Positions 45,224 through 56,654 are shown, counted from the first letter of the stretch. The stretch is DNA of 64,000 nt from Strigamia acuminata (GCA_949358305.1 OX442317.1:16415516-16479515); one strand, 5' to 3'. Made by a program: numbers and translations. Notes: generated by a model from the sequence alone, not told the origin.

Positions 45224-46940
45224 AGATATTTCGGCATTAAATTCCACAAAGATAAAAAAACATTAATAATATTATTTACTAATTCTGTATTCAAAATTAA
45301 ATAATTATTCATACTGTCGTCTCCAACTAGTTTCAGGTGGCAGAGATAAATAAAACGACGGTGATTCCATCTGTAAACACAACTGAACCAAATTCACTTA
45401 TGAACACTAATCAGTATTATTTATTTGCGGTTATTTGGAATATCCCTACTATTGTAACACCTCGTTGCAAACCCATCTATACCCTATTTAATATCCTCCA
45501 ACGAGCTCAGACTAAAATCTAAATTAAAAAAAAATTAATAATTTGAACTGAAAAGGTGAATTAGTTCATCTGTTTTAAGACTACCTGCAAATCGATGCCG
45601 GTGTTGCTTATTCGATTCACATTTGGAAAGAACCACCACCATAGGGCCTAAGACCTGGGTTTATCACGTTTTTTCTAACTTTGGATGTCTTTTGTCGACC
45701 GACAGACACTGTGTGATGTAATCCGTCGTAACCGTACATGTGTATGACTGAAGCGCCTATGACATCATTATAATCGGTTGAGTAAAAATACACCCAAGCT
45801 CCATGTTTTTACGTAATTGCTGCCGTAGGACGATTGAGTTCACGCTTTAAGATGATGTTAAAGATTTTTTAAATGAATTTAATAATTTGTATACCACTGG
45901 TGACAAGATAATTTAACGAACCAGTCAAAAGGCATCGTGAAACGAAATCTCTACCCGAGAATCGCGACTTATTCGATCAATGGTATTTTCCGACTTGCAA
46001 AGATTAAGTCAGTAATCAGATTGATTCCTATCATATTGTATTTTATGAAAAATAAAAAGATTGTTTAATAAAAAAGTCAATTGAATGTTTAATAGTGAAT
46101 GTAAAATGTGTAATTCAATTCATTTACAAATAAATGTATTACACCATTTTAAATAAAAAGAATTAAATTAATTTGAATTTAAAATTCTTTTAATACATTT
46201 TAAAAATTACAAATTATCACCGGCTGAAAAACAAGCTCACACATTTAATGTATAACGAAAATGTATAACGAAAAAAAACAAGTTTGAACCAAAATAACAT
46301 TTTGGATTTTTAAAAATGACATTTGGACCAAAAAAATGATAGTTCAGACTAAAAAAAATGACATTTTGGACCAAACATAAAAAAAAAACATTCATTCGAT
46401 AGAGAAAAAAAACATTTTCTGGGGTCAAATTTGAGCCTAGGTTGGGGCAGGGAGGATTAATAAAAATATAAATCTTTAAAAACTTAACACGAGTCCGGCT
46501 TTTTTTTTACGATGAAATAAACGAGATTTTGATCTTTAATCGAGAAAAAAGATTGATTTTTGGACCTTGTTTTGGGAATTTAATTATGAATTAGGGATAG
46601 ATTGATTACTTCTTGAAAAAGAATTCAGAAGCACGTGGCCGGGTGACAATGAATAAACCATCTATCTAACAGAAGAAATAATTTAATTTATAAAGATTGT
46701 TTTAGTATCCTGTCCTTTTCTCTTCATATAATGAAAAAATATTTACCAAAATTTCGAAATTTATCATTTTATAATGTATTAACTAAGCCCAATCAATTCC
46801 CAGAGTTTACTTCTTTGGTTTCTTATCTAAATTGATGAATCATAACATTGCATTCAAAAACTAATAACTTGATGAGATATTTATCGATTCATTCATGTAT
46901 TATAAACTTCTTGGAATTAATTAATTAATTAATAATTACT
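45224..46940. other. AT-rich gap, no supported gene
   Basis: A 62-codon frame at 45337-45522 follows an acceptor-like TTTCAG but is otherwise unremarkable. 46260-46430 holds degenerate AATGACATTTTGGACCAAA repeats. Confidence 0.5.
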
Positions 46941-46949
46941 ACAAAAGAG

Positions 46950-46956
46950 TATATAA
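46950..46956 (+). promoter_or_regulatory. TATA box of the secreted-protein gene
   Basis: TATATAA 43 bases before the ATG at 46993; implies a very short 5' UTR. Confidence 0.55.
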
Positions 46957-46992
46957 TCATGCTGCTAGGACAGCACTTTGACAACACCACTA

Positions 46993-47986
46993 ATGGCTAT
47001 ACAAGTTCTTGTATTCACCACAGTTTTTTTACTGAGTATTCTTCTTGCAGATGTAGAACCCAAAGCAGAACCCAAAACATGGGAACGTATGTACAGTATT
47101 TATTCTTTTATTCGGGATAAAGGGCAGTCCATAAATTACGTAACGCAAATTTTGGCCATTTTAGACCCCCCCCTCCTTAACATGGCCCTAACAAATTCCC
47201 AAACCCACACCCTCCTAATTACATAATAAAACAGAAATTACCCCTCCTCCAAAAATTTTTAAAAGTCAATCTCAAAAACGCGTATATTTTAAATTTTTAA
47301 ACATTTAAAAATTTTTTTCATGGACTATAACATTATTGTACTTTTATATTTTAGATCCGGCTGTAAATCCCCCACTCCCACCGCCCCCGCAGACGACGCC
47401 ACCGCCACTAACTCAGGCACTTTATCCACATCCACATAATGTGGGATGGGAAAGTCTGTTCCAGTTACCCCGTCTTCCTGATGAAATGCTGCAGATACTC
47501 CGTGTTCCCGAAGAAAAGATGCAATATCAACGATTCACGCAAGCATGGGATCGATTCCAACATCCCATTCAAATATACATGCGGGAGTCCTTGCATTTTC
47601 AGAATAAAGTGAATCAATTCGATAAGGCTGTCCAGGAATATCATCACGAAATGAACCAATTTCAGCCGTATGGATACGAGCTGACGATGAGTAGATACCA
47701 GCAGAAATTACGTATTTACTACCGCGGGGCAAATAGATACCAACAAGCGCTGGGTGAATATATGCAAGAGCTGTTTCCATTCCTCCATGAGGTGTGTCGA
47801 TACTGGTGGATTAAGATACCATCTAGTCAGCCGATTACGTGGCCAACTCCGACGATGAAGCCGCGACCTGCGGCGCCAACTCCGACGATGAAGCCGCGAC
47901 CTGCGGCGCCAACTCCGACGATGAAGCCACAGCCACAGCCGCCACCAAAGCTACAGTTGCCACCATTGTCTGCATATGGTATATAA
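46993..47986 (+). CDS. Secreted Pro-rich, aromatic/Gln-rich protein, two exons
   Basis: Exon one (ATG at 46993) encodes a signal peptide (AIQVLVFTTVFLLSILLADV) and a short acidic piece, ending at GAAC|GTATGT in phase 1. The acceptor TATATTTTAG before 47355 restores frame, giving a Pro-rich segment (PPLPPPPQTTPPP), a 120-residue helical region rich in Tyr, Gln, Phe and His (RFTQAWDRFQHPIQIYM, RYQQALGEYMQELFPFLHEV), and a C-terminal tail of three TPTMKPRPAAP-type 33-bp tandem repeats. About 240 residues in total. A TATA box precedes it closely. One Cys only in the mature region, so not a disulfide-rich peptide. Function unknown; cuticle, silk or secretion-gland proteins are possibilities suggested only by composition. 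Confidence 0.7.
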
Positions 47987-48229
47987 AATCGAGATATGAT
48001 GTAATCCAGATTTTCTTGTATCATTAAATAGAAAAAAACCTTAAAGAAATATTCTTTTATGCACTTATTCCTATTTAAAAAAAATTATTTCTCCATACTC
48101 AATTCACTTTAATTAAAATTTAAATAGATAAATCTACATACATGACTTGTTTCGGTTGTTAACTTGACTTTTCAAGTTAAACAATTGAGTTTTATATTTA
48201 GCTACAATTGAAATTCAAGTTAATCGTCG

Positions 48230-49190
48230 CAACACACACAATTGCCGTCATAAATTCACCTTGCCGAGCAGAACCGTATCGCTCGTGCCCTAAGTAACAG
48301 TACGGTGAGAGACGGTACTGATACTCACGGGGGTATAGCCCGCAGTCCTGCACAACAGAATTAACCACACGAAGTACTACTCATAAATAGACTGCTTTGG
48401 CACCATTACCGAAGGGACGTGCTTTCTCAAACACTTGGTGCTACTAGCGGTAACAACACGCATGCAGACTGTGTTGACACCAACAGGTGATGGAGTCGGT
48501 CTCTTTCAGTAACAGTGCTACTGACAGTTACTAAATACTTTGGTACCGCACATGGCTCTATTGTCTGACCACAAGGATACTTATGCGATGGGCTTTCTCC
48601 TTGGCAAGACCGTTTGACGGAAACATTAGCAGTCCGAACTTCGCCTTCAATTGACGGGGGTTGCATGGTTCGGTAGAACCACGCCAGAGTTGCAAAAAGA
48701 TAGTTATTTGACATGACCATAATCAAATAACCAGACAAACAAAATATTCCTTTTACAACTTTCTAACTTCCTGTTGTCAGGGAGTTTTATACTTGGAGGG
48801 ATTAAGTTCCACCAATCTCGTACCGCAGGAAGTGGATACGGAGATGCTACTTCAGATTATGCTAATCCTTTAGCAAAACCTGATCTGGATACTCAGAACC
48901 GGAAATGGATACCGGAGACACATTCCCAAGTCACACATTAATCATTTAATCCGCATGGTCGCATTTCCAAGAATGTGATTAATTCTTTCTTCCAATCATT
49001 CAATGCAATTATATATCGTTATATTATTGTCCAGTTAAATAATCTACGTGAATATATTAAATACTTATTTAATATATTCCTGGTTATTCATTTAATTCCG
49101 TATTTCGAATTTACCGCTGATTTGCGATAACGCCATCTAGTGGCAACATTCCGCATTGACGAATGCGGTTTAGCAGGCGAAATTTGCTTA
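48230..49190 (-). mobile_element. Probable diverged solo LTR related to the full element
   Basis: Read on the minus strand, the order of motifs matches the LTR at 31.26 kb: CCACTAGATGGCG near the start, GCGGTAAATTC, GAGTATCCA, GTATCCACTTCCT, GGNACTTAATCC and then a TATAAAA box (near 48,790), followed by GC-richer, hairpin-rich sequence. Overall identity is low and the ends are not defined. No internal region adjoins it. Confidence 0.5.
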
Positions 49191-49437
49191 GATTAAATTT
49201 ATTTCCATGTCGCCAAAAAAAATTTTTATTATTTCTTATTTTTTTTTTAAATTAAAGGTTAACAGAGGAAATTTATATTTCAATATAAAATAAAATTCGA
49301 AATAAATCTGAGCAAATGAACATACACATTGACAAATCATAATTGGAATAGAGTAAAGTTAAGTGCCATCACGAATAGTTTGTGAATTAAACGTTATATG
49401 CGCGTAAACACATCTAATTTCTTTGTTGATTTAATTA

Positions 49438-50304
49438 TCACTTGAATGCTGCCGCCGCCTGCATCTCATCAATGATGTGGTAGATTAATTTCAACGCTAT
49501 ACCTGGCAATATCAATTTCACTTGGTGAATTGAGGTGGCATAACTTTTCTCCACTGCTTTCTCTACATGCTGAAGAAAGAACAATTGATAAAGTTCCTTG
49601 ACTAGAAGTATAATTTTCTCTCCTAATGAGTGGGTTAAATGAAGGTCCGAAAAGACGATGGTTTCGAACAGTCGCGTTTGGCTGGCCCAATCCACGCTGA
49701 AGGGGGTAGCCTGATTCCATGGCAATGAGCAGACAATTGTATTATCTGGCACTAGTTCATCAATCAGTGTCAGTGCACATATAGGCTCCTTAATGCGCGG
49801 TTCCCTGGTCAGTAATTCACACAATATGGGGTATTTTTTAGTCGTAATTATGTCTTCTTCATCGTGTCCCTTTAGTGTTGACAAAAATGGTTTGTTGCAA
49901 AGGCGCGGATCAATTTTTGCAATTTTTGGCAGTTTCACCGAGGTCTCAATGGGTGATAATGACGCATCTCTGTTTGATGGGTTTGCCGATTGTTTAGCCA
50001 ATTCTCGAGCCGATAAAAATAGCTGGTGATTGAACTCATAATTCAGTGATTCTCGAAGTGATTTCGTTGATGCTTCATCAGTTAACGACTCCGTTCCCCA
50101 TACATCAGTGTCCATTGTGAGAAAGGGGACGTTCCTAGATGAATGTTTTGTTTTAGAGTCTTCCAGCTTTGGATCGGCTGCTTTGGCATTTTCATTCTGC
50201 TTTACAAATTTATCTGGCGCAAACTCTCCTTCCAAAAGAGCTCTGATTTCGTCTTCCGTCATGATGAGTTCCCGCGGAGGTTTAAGAGGTGTTGTTTTTC
50301 TCAT
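49438..50304 (-). CDS. Unrecognised 288-residue protein
   Basis: Single coding exon from ATG at 50304 to TGA at 49438. An acceptor (TTATTTCAG) about 60 bases upstream suggests a 5' non-coding exon. The N-terminal third is charged (TEDEIRALLEGEFAPDKF), the middle Ser/Asn-rich, and the C-terminal 150 residues look globular and helical (LCELLTREPRIKEPICALTL, LGEKIILLVKELYQLFFL), ending AAAAFK. No signal peptide or known motif. Codon use and length support a real gene. Confidence 0.6.
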   Translation of the reverse strand: MRKTTPLKPPRELIMTEDEIRALLEGEFAPDKFVKQNENAKAADPKLEDSKTKHSSRNVPFLTMDTDVWGTESLTDEASTKSLRESLNYEFNHQLFLSARELAKQSANPSNRDASLSPIETSVKLPKIAKIDPRLCNKPFLSTLKGHDEEDIITTKKYPILCELLTREPRIKEPICALTLIDELVPDNTIVCSLPWNQATPFSVDWASQTRLFETIVFSDLHLTHSLGEKIILLVKELYQLFFLQHVEKAVEKSYATSIHQVKLILPGIALKLIYHIIDEMQAAAAFK

Positions 50305-50859
50305 CTTCAATGCGTTTAACTACGATGATGAGTAACGTCCTTTCAATTACAGATGTCTGAAATAAATGTTATAATTTGATTAAATCATTCGCTTATATGA
50401 GTTTCGTCAAAATATCGGATCACGTGATTAAACTTTTTGTTATTTGAAATTTTTTTCAGTTGTTATTAAAAGAAAATGAAATTGTATTTGCATAAACTCT
50501 TCTAATTACAATAAATGTGTGAATTAAATGTCATATTTTATTAAATCACTTGCTTAATACGTGTTTCCTCAAAATATATAATTAAAATTTTTGTTATTTG
50601 AAAATTCTTTCAGTTATTAAAAGAGAAATGACGGTTTCCAAGTGATAATTTGGACTGCCAAGTCCAAATTAGATTGAAAATAAAGTTTATGTCCGCTCTA
50701 ATTCGTATTTGCACAAGTTTGGAGGTTTACAAACCTCCAACCGCCATGTTGGATAATAACGGGCGTTGGCCCTTGTATCTTTTGTTCCTCGTTCGATTTT
50801 GTTTGTTTTAGCGGCTATTTAAGTTTATTAGGCCAGAACTAGCCTTGGATTAAATTCTC

Positions 50860-50999
50860 ATAAGGATCTGTTCAGTATTTGTGAAGGAAAACGATCTTTT
50901 TCGCCGTCGTCCTTTTTCCAATGATTTGGCTCGTTTGAATCGCCATTTCGAGCGACCCAACGAACGTTTTGTATACGCCGAGTTCGAGGCGCTGGTTTG
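50860..50999 (+). other. Possible terminal coding exon
   Basis: Following acceptor-like TTCAG, a frame reads FRRRPFSNDLARLNRHFERP and ends EFEALV-stop. No start codon or partner exon was identified. Confidence 0.2.
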
Positions 51000-51159
51000 A
51001 CTATTCCTGGACCGTTTCGACCGTACATATTGTTGTTTGACTGTTTTGCAGTCAGTTGCCAATTTGTTTTTGTTGTTCTCTCTTTTGACAAAAATCCACT
51101 TTATTTATTTATTTATTATTTACAATATTTAAAACCTTACATTCTTATTTAGTAATTTT

Positions 51160-51366
51160 GTGCACCGAGAATTAGAAAAAAAGAGAAAAATTAAAGAAAT
51201 TTTCTCAGTTTACATAAATATTTATCTGATGCTACCTTGTTTGCACGCTTATTTCTGCGCTACTTGCAGCGCCCGTGTGTTGGACGATGCCCGCCGTGCG
51301 CAAGCAACTCCACAGTGCCCCTCCTGCAGGCATGGTGTCACCTCTACTCTCCGCATTTTCATGTAA
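51160..51366 (+). CDS. C-terminal half of a RING finger (3' exon)
   Basis: After a TTTTCTCAG acceptor-like site the frame reads LPCLHAYFCATC, 17 residues, then CPSCR and ends RIFM-stop. This is the second half of a C3HC4 RING (C-x-H-x3-C-x2-C ... C-x2-C) of the type found in ubiquitin ligases. The first CxxC pair is absent upstream, so it is either the last exon of a gene not seen here or a fragment. The short C-terminus after the last CxxC resembles that of IAP and related RINGs. Confidence 0.45.
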   Translation: MHRELEKKRKIKEIFSVYINIYLMLPCLHAYFCATCSARVLDDARRAQATPQCPSCRHGVTSTLRIFM

Positions 51367-51370
51367 AATA

Positions 51371-51540
51371 GTACAGCTGCATTAAAAAATTAAACATTTT
51401 GTGTTTAAGTTTATTTTTAAAACAAAAAACAAAATCATTTCCTGTCTATAAAACTAAAATTTGTAAAAGTACAAATTAAAATACAATTTTAATAAACTCC
51501 AGTTTACTTCTTCAATTTTAAGTGCAGTTTTGCTGTATGT
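51371..51540. mobile_element. Diverged relative of the 137-bp MITE
   Basis: TACAGCTGCATTAA and a matching TTTTGTGTTTAA core recall 29714-29850, with a longer interior. Confidence 0.4.
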
Positions 51541-52018
51541 TTTCTCCAAACTCTGCAAAAATCTTTATCTGTACAACAGAGACTCTGAAAAGGATTAAAT
51601 GCTTTAATAAAAATAGAAAATGAATATTAGTAATTTATTTATTTATAAAAAAAGATACAATTTCGAATTTTTACGTGAACATTTTAAACATTTAACTGGA
51701 TTTTGCTTCAATTTTAATAAAACATATAAGACAAATGTAATGCAATAACAATCTTAAAACATAACATAAACTAAATCACAGAGCGGAAAAGCTCTCAAAG
51801 TGGTGCGATTTCAGACTTAAAAACTCTGTTTAATATGTTTTATGTTAGCTTTCAGAGAGAGAAAACATGTTTACAATGACGTGCGAAGGTTTTCTTCACT
51901 TGTCTCACGAAAGGCCCTGAAGGTCACTTGACATTTTAAAACTAAAGAATTGTTATGTGTAGTTCTCCAGAGCCACACATAATAATGTAGAAAATAAAAA
52001 AAAGGTGAATTGAAGGTG

Positions 52019-52190
52019 AATTGTCAGAAATAAGACCAAGTTTAATCAGACCTTATTAGTCATGTAACTCACATGTCTGTGAATTTTGCAATTTTGTTTA
52101 AAAATTCAATTAAATAATAAAACAATAAATAGTTGTAGTAGTTTATTCTTAGAAACACAATTCCACTTTCATAAAACAATTGACAAATAA
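52019..52190. repeat. Dispersed ~165-bp repeat, copy 1
   Basis: TCAGAAATAAGACCAAGTTT ... CTTTCATAAAACAATTGACA is nearly identical to 54299-54466 and diverged at about 63690-63835. All three are direct copies rich in AATAAA words and at least two lie downstream of genes. Confidence 0.85.
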
Positions 52191-52566
52191 GGATAATAGA
52201 AATGGGAAAATATAAATTGTTAATTTAATATTTCCTTTTTTATTTAAATTGAAAAAGGGAAATTAGCATTTCTTAATATCACTGACAAATAGTTGGCATT
52301 TCTTAATACAATTGAATAATGCGTTTCATAATACTATTGTAAAATGCATTTGATAATAAAATAAATTAAATGGATGGGTAAAAATCTAATTCGATGGAGC
52401 ACACATTTAATTGACCTCATTTTTATTTTAAATAAACAACTGCTATCTAATTTAAAAAGTGAACAAATGATGAAATGGGAGCTTCAATCCATGTGAATCA
52501 TGGATTCATCCATGATTCATCCATGATTCATGGATGAATCCATGATTCACAAAGCAACAAACTGTA

Positions 52567-52577
52567 ATATATATATA
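52567..52577 (+). promoter_or_regulatory. TATA box
   Basis: ATATATATATA 38-48 bases before the ATG at 52615; spacing like that of the gene at 46993. Confidence 0.45.
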
Positions 52578-52614
52578 GCTCAACATTATTTCACCTCTTC
52601 AGAACGTTTCCTAA

Positions 52615-53091
52615 ATGCAGAACATGACGACAGATAATTCTCAGCACACGTGCATCTTAGGCGATACCCAGCTTCACCAGGGCGATAACGATACACCCAA
52701 TAACCCATGCGGAATCAAAGATTGTGATCTTCATCTTTTTTGTTTATGGCAAAAATATTTTGAATCCAATCCATACAGTAATATGTCAGACAGTAGCATT
52801 GACTCGATGACTGAAGCAGTTTTGAGGAAGTTCGAGAAAGAATTCTACTCCCCGTCAACACAGACCCCCATAATTACGAATCCTAATGCTGAACAACTGA
52901 CAAGTTCAACAGGCAGTCAACAGGATGCAGCAACACCACTCAATCACAGTGTAGCCACACAACTGTGTTTGGAACCTTACTTCCCGATGGCCTTATTGGA
53001 CGATATTAGCGCTGCTAGAGATAAATTGACGGCAGCCATATTTGCGCTAGAACGTTTTTACAAGGCGAATCCATCTGTTTCCTCACATTAA
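52615..53091 (+). CDS. Unrecognised 158-residue protein
   Basis: Single-exon frame from ATG to TAA. The N-terminus is Asn/Thr/Asp-rich with several Cys and His (PCGIKDCDLHLFCLW), the middle is Ser/Thr/Gln-rich, and the C-terminus is helical (LLDDISAARDKLTAAIFALE). No signal peptide. The close TATA box and normal codon use favour a genuine short gene; no family recognised. Confidence 0.5.
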   Translation: MQNMTTDNSQHTCILGDTQLHQGDNDTPNNPCGIKDCDLHLFCLWQKYFESNPYSNMSDSSIDSMTEAVLRKFEKEFYSPSTQTPIITNPNAEQLTSSTGSQQDAATPLNHSVATQLCLEPYFPMALLDDISAARDKLTAAIFALERFYKANPSVSSH

Positions 53092-53636
53092 CAACCTAAA
53101 TGTCCTGTCCTGTATTTCCTCTTTTATGTATTTATATATATATATTTTATATATTTTACGTAATGTATTATTAAAATTTCTGCTTGTAATTTCATGTTTT
53201 CTAAATTATAATGTAAGTAAATGTGATGTAAAATTTGTATTTACTTGAATTAAAATTGGGATAGTTAGGCTTATAGGACATCTCATTTCTCTCTTCGTTT
53301 TTTTTTTCAGAACAAAATCTTTTTTAGCACCCCGTTTTTTTTCACACACATAAACCCTTGACTCCAAAAATTTTTTTTCCGAATTGCAAAGATTAAGTCT
53401 AAACTGTTATCAGATTGGGCAGTATCCAAGGCCCCACGCGTCTAAGGGCCCGGAAAAATATTTTTTTAACTAATTCAAACTAATTTCAACACGTATTTAC
53501 AGGAAAAGTCAGCAGGAAGAGGAAAACAATTAGATACGTTGAATAATTTTACACAAATCCTAGATAGCGTATTAAAAAGTCTGACGTTTTCTTTTGCATT
53601 GAATTAGAAGCGACGGCTAAACAGTTAACATTCACG

Positions 53637-54110
53637 ATGCTGGCCTTGATTATACTCGAGTTTGCTTCGTCCTTTTTAACTCTGTGCACCCAGTTTGTGG
53701 CAAGACTGCAGGAATATTATCAATCGACGGAAGAGGAAAAGAGAGCTCAAATAGGAACCCCGAGAGACATACCGTTAAATCAATTTAAAATTTCCGTGTC
53801 GGACGAAGGAGTAAGGTCTGTTCATTACGAAATGGTGCCCCGAGGAGTGCGGGTGGCGCCTGAGGAACGAGACTGGGCCATTGGACGGGGCCGAGCAGTT
53901 GGTAGATATGGCCCGACCCCAAGACCGGGTAGAATCATCGCTGAAGTGGCTCCGTCAAACCCACGTGAAACGATAGCAGTAGAGCGGAGGAGGCAGGAGC
54001 ACCGACAAGAGGAAGAGCGTATCCAGATCGAGCAAGACGATGCTCTGGCCGCCTATGAGCTAGCCTTGGAGGAGGAAGAAGAAGACTATCTGTGGAGGCA
54101 GGAACAATAG
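53637..54110 (+). CDS. Unrecognised 157-residue protein with hydrophobic N-terminus and acidic tail
   Basis: ATG-initiated single frame. Residues 1-22 are hydrophobic (LALIILEFASSFLTLCTQFV), a signal peptide or anchor. The middle is Gly/Arg-rich, and residues about 110-157 are strongly charged and helical (ERRRQEHRQEEERIQIEQ, ALEEEEEDYLW). GC content is higher than the flanks. Followed by a copy of the 165-bp repeat. No family recognised. Confidence 0.5.
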   Translation: MLALIILEFASSFLTLCTQFVARLQEYYQSTEEEKRAQIGTPRDIPLNQFKISVSDEGVRSVHYEMVPRGVRVAPEERDWAIGRGRAVGRYGPTPRPGRIIAEVAPSNPRETIAVERRRQEHRQEEERIQIEQDDALAAYELALEEEEEDYLWRQEQ

Positions 54111-54298
54111 AAGAATAGTATGTGTTTCCAAGTGTAAATCCAAAATACGAGTAGCTTCTGTGTTATGTTTCTCCAGTGTTATAAACGTAAACCTCTGTTT
54201 AAATCGTGGATAACTAATTGAGATTACAATAAATAAATTATTAAATCGATTTTTTGCATTACTGATTCTTTTACTCCTTAACCTGATGTGCAAGCACG

Positions 54299-54466
54299 TG
54301 TCAGAAATAAGACCAAGTTTAGTCAGACCTTATTAGTCATGTAACTCACATGTCTGTGAATTTTGCAATTCCATTTAAAAGTTCAATTAAATAATAAAAC
54401 AATAATAAATAGTTGTAGTAGTTTATTCTTAGAAACACAATTCCACTTTCATAAAACAATTGACAA
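54299..54466. repeat. Dispersed ~165-bp repeat, copy 2
   Basis: Near-identical to 52019-52190, starting with TCAGAAATAAGACCAAGTTT. Confidence 0.85.
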
Positions 54467-54469
54467 AAT

Positions 54470-56060
54470 TTGTTTTTTCATTAATTTTTTTTTTGTCTTG
54501 TATTTCCTCCTTTCCATTTCTGCTCTGTTGGCTTCTCCACCATGTCCCTGTTGTTTACAAAATTAATTTAGAAATTCCCCGCTGATGTCGCCACCGTCCG
54601 GTCCATGTTTCATTTTTCTCCTCCTAATTCAACTTTGTTCGACTCTCATCATTCCTCACCACAGATCAGCAAATAGTAAATCTCTACCAATTTATCCATT
54701 CTCGATTTCAGTTATTACACTACGGCTCTAATTTATTACTATTTATAAATTTTTCTTGATTAAATATTTTATTTTAATTCCCGTTTATTTATATTACATT
54801 TTACTTTCCATTTTATTATATACACTTAAAAATTCCTATTTGTTACGTTTATTTCGCTAGCTGTTTATTTCGTTGGTTTCCGTGACGTAAAGGTTTTGTC
54901 GTAAATCACAAACAAATTAAAATATTCTAAAAACAAACCAAACCTGAATGTAATCCACATTTACTTCTATCTTTAACCCTGTTTTTTTTTGTTATGTGCA
55001 GTTGTTAGGTTCAAAACAATGTTTGTTTAAGGTTTGTTTTTTTCTTTTAAAATTTCTACACTTTGTTTTTGTAAGAAATATTTTTGTAAGAAATGTACTG
55101 AATTTTTAAAAATAAATAAATAAATAAATAAACACATTTCAGAAATTAATATTCTTAGATGCTAGACAAATCTTGACGAACATAAACCCTTAGTTAAAAC
55201 TGATATTTACCTGGTTTATCAAATTTTAATGACTAACAACAATAATTATTTAGAATACTTATATAATATTCAAATAAACTTTCCAAATGAACCGGTCCGT
55301 GATTGTTTTGGATTAGAGTTAAATCCCATTAATTTTAGTTATTTACGACTTTCATATGCTAATATGCATGTTTAATCGAGATATGTCAATTGCAATCAAT
55401 TTCAAAAATAAAATTTTTCTTTAACTTTTTATTGGAAATTCGTTTATTTTATACATAAAAATGAAATTTTTAAGTGTATAAATCATTTTTCTGATTAAAG
55501 AAATTGTTCTTACACCTATCAATTTAAAAAAAATTCATCTAAAAAATGTTATACTAAATGCGGGAGAGTTATTATGTGTTTGGCGTTCCGTCATTTGCCA
55601 ATTGGTGGACCGGTGGCCGAACGCGGCAAAAGCGTCCATGATTACCCGCTATATGTTTTCACAATACCGACCAAACTGTTTAATTTCCCGTCGAATAAAG
55701 CGCCGTGATTCGGCGGCATTTGAGCGACTAGAAGCGACCGGTAGTTGGTCGAATCCCGCGATATGTGATGATTAACTGCAGCCAATATGCTATCCATTTG
55801 TCGTCTATTTGTTTTTTTGCAAATTCACTCAGTTCTGTCACGAAACTGCTGTAAACAATGTAGTAAAATGTAGTAGAACTGAGAAAAAGTGAATCTCATC
55901 TACAAATACGCCGTGAAGAGACTCAAGGGAATCTAAGCTTTACCGGCTTAATTCGGTTTGATTCATTCTGAAATGGAAGTTTAGTTTTTAATAAAGTTAT
56001 TAGAAAGCGATCCAATTTCGGGACATATCTGATTGGTTTGTCCATCAAAGTGATTTACTC
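54470..56060. other. AT-rich gap, no supported gene
   Basis: Only low-complexity AT sequence, an AAAT microsatellite near 55110, and a more GC-rich 200-bp piece near 55560-55780 with no open frame of note. Confidence 0.5.
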
Positions 56061-56063
56061 GGA

Positions 56064-56298
56064 TTATCGTTTTGATTCAGTTCGGACTTGGATAGTTGCA
56101 GCCTAGAATTAAATGTTAGGTTAGTTTTAGAGGTGAGAATACGATTTGTGATCTGTTTACCTGTGTTCGGTTTTCATATTCACTCGTTGTTTCTGGTATG
56201 AAAGGAGGACGGCGAGTTGTACACTTGGATACAAGATGAGTTTTGTTCATTAAGGTTTTCCACAGGATTTCGCGTTTGTCGGTCGATCTGGGCGTCAT
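56064..56298 (-). CDS. Tiny two-exon gene, divergent from its neighbour
   Basis: Exon one (56298-56161) starts with ATG, reads MTPRSTDKREILWKTLMNK and ends CACAG|GTAAAC in phase 0. Exon two (56102-56064), after TAATTCTAG, adds AATIQVRTESKR and a TAA, giving 58 residues. An alternative microexon farther on (after CCATTTCAG, reading NESNRIKP) also fits the phase, so the 3' end is uncertain. Only about 85 bp separate its ATG from that of the plus-strand gene, suggesting a shared bidirectional promoter. Basic, no known motif. Confidence 0.45.
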
Positions 56299-56383
56299 AA
56301 ACCCATTTCGGAGGTTTTTATGCTCTGTAAAGATTTTTCTTTGATTTTAAAAATGTTTTTGTATTTTAGCGCCATTGGTTAAC

Positions 56384-56654
56384 ATGGAGGCTAAATCGAC
56401 TCAGGTAAAAGAACCGAAGTTCTTTCTTCAACTAATCATTATTTCTGTTGCGTTTCTGCTCGCAACACCAGCCTGGCCCGAGTAACGTGACTGATCCTCC
56501 AGCAAGGGATGCGACACACACCGGTTTACCAGCGAGGAAAACCAGCAAAACAAACGCGGATCCCACACAATTATACAGCAAAGAGGACGCTGAGCGTACG
56601 CGGTTGTTGCTGCGTCGAATGGCGGATAAAAACAAGAATAAAGACAAGCAGTAG
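56384..56654 (+). CDS. Tiny two-exon gene (67 residues, basic C-terminus)
   Basis: Exon one (56384-56404) encodes MEAKSTQ and ends CAG|GTAAAAG; the acceptor CAACACCAG before 56472 keeps phase 0. Exon two encodes PGPSNVTDPPARDATHTG and ends in KEDAERTRLLLRRMADKNKN and KDKQ-stop. The upstream CGCCATTGG and TATTTTAG suggest a 5' UTR intron. Disordered then helical and basic. No family recognised. The paired divergent arrangement raises confidence. Confidence 0.5.

Noticed and set aside
51160-51366. Complete RING protein
   Set aside because: Only the second half of the metal ligands is present; the N-terminal residues are AT-rich intron-like sequence.
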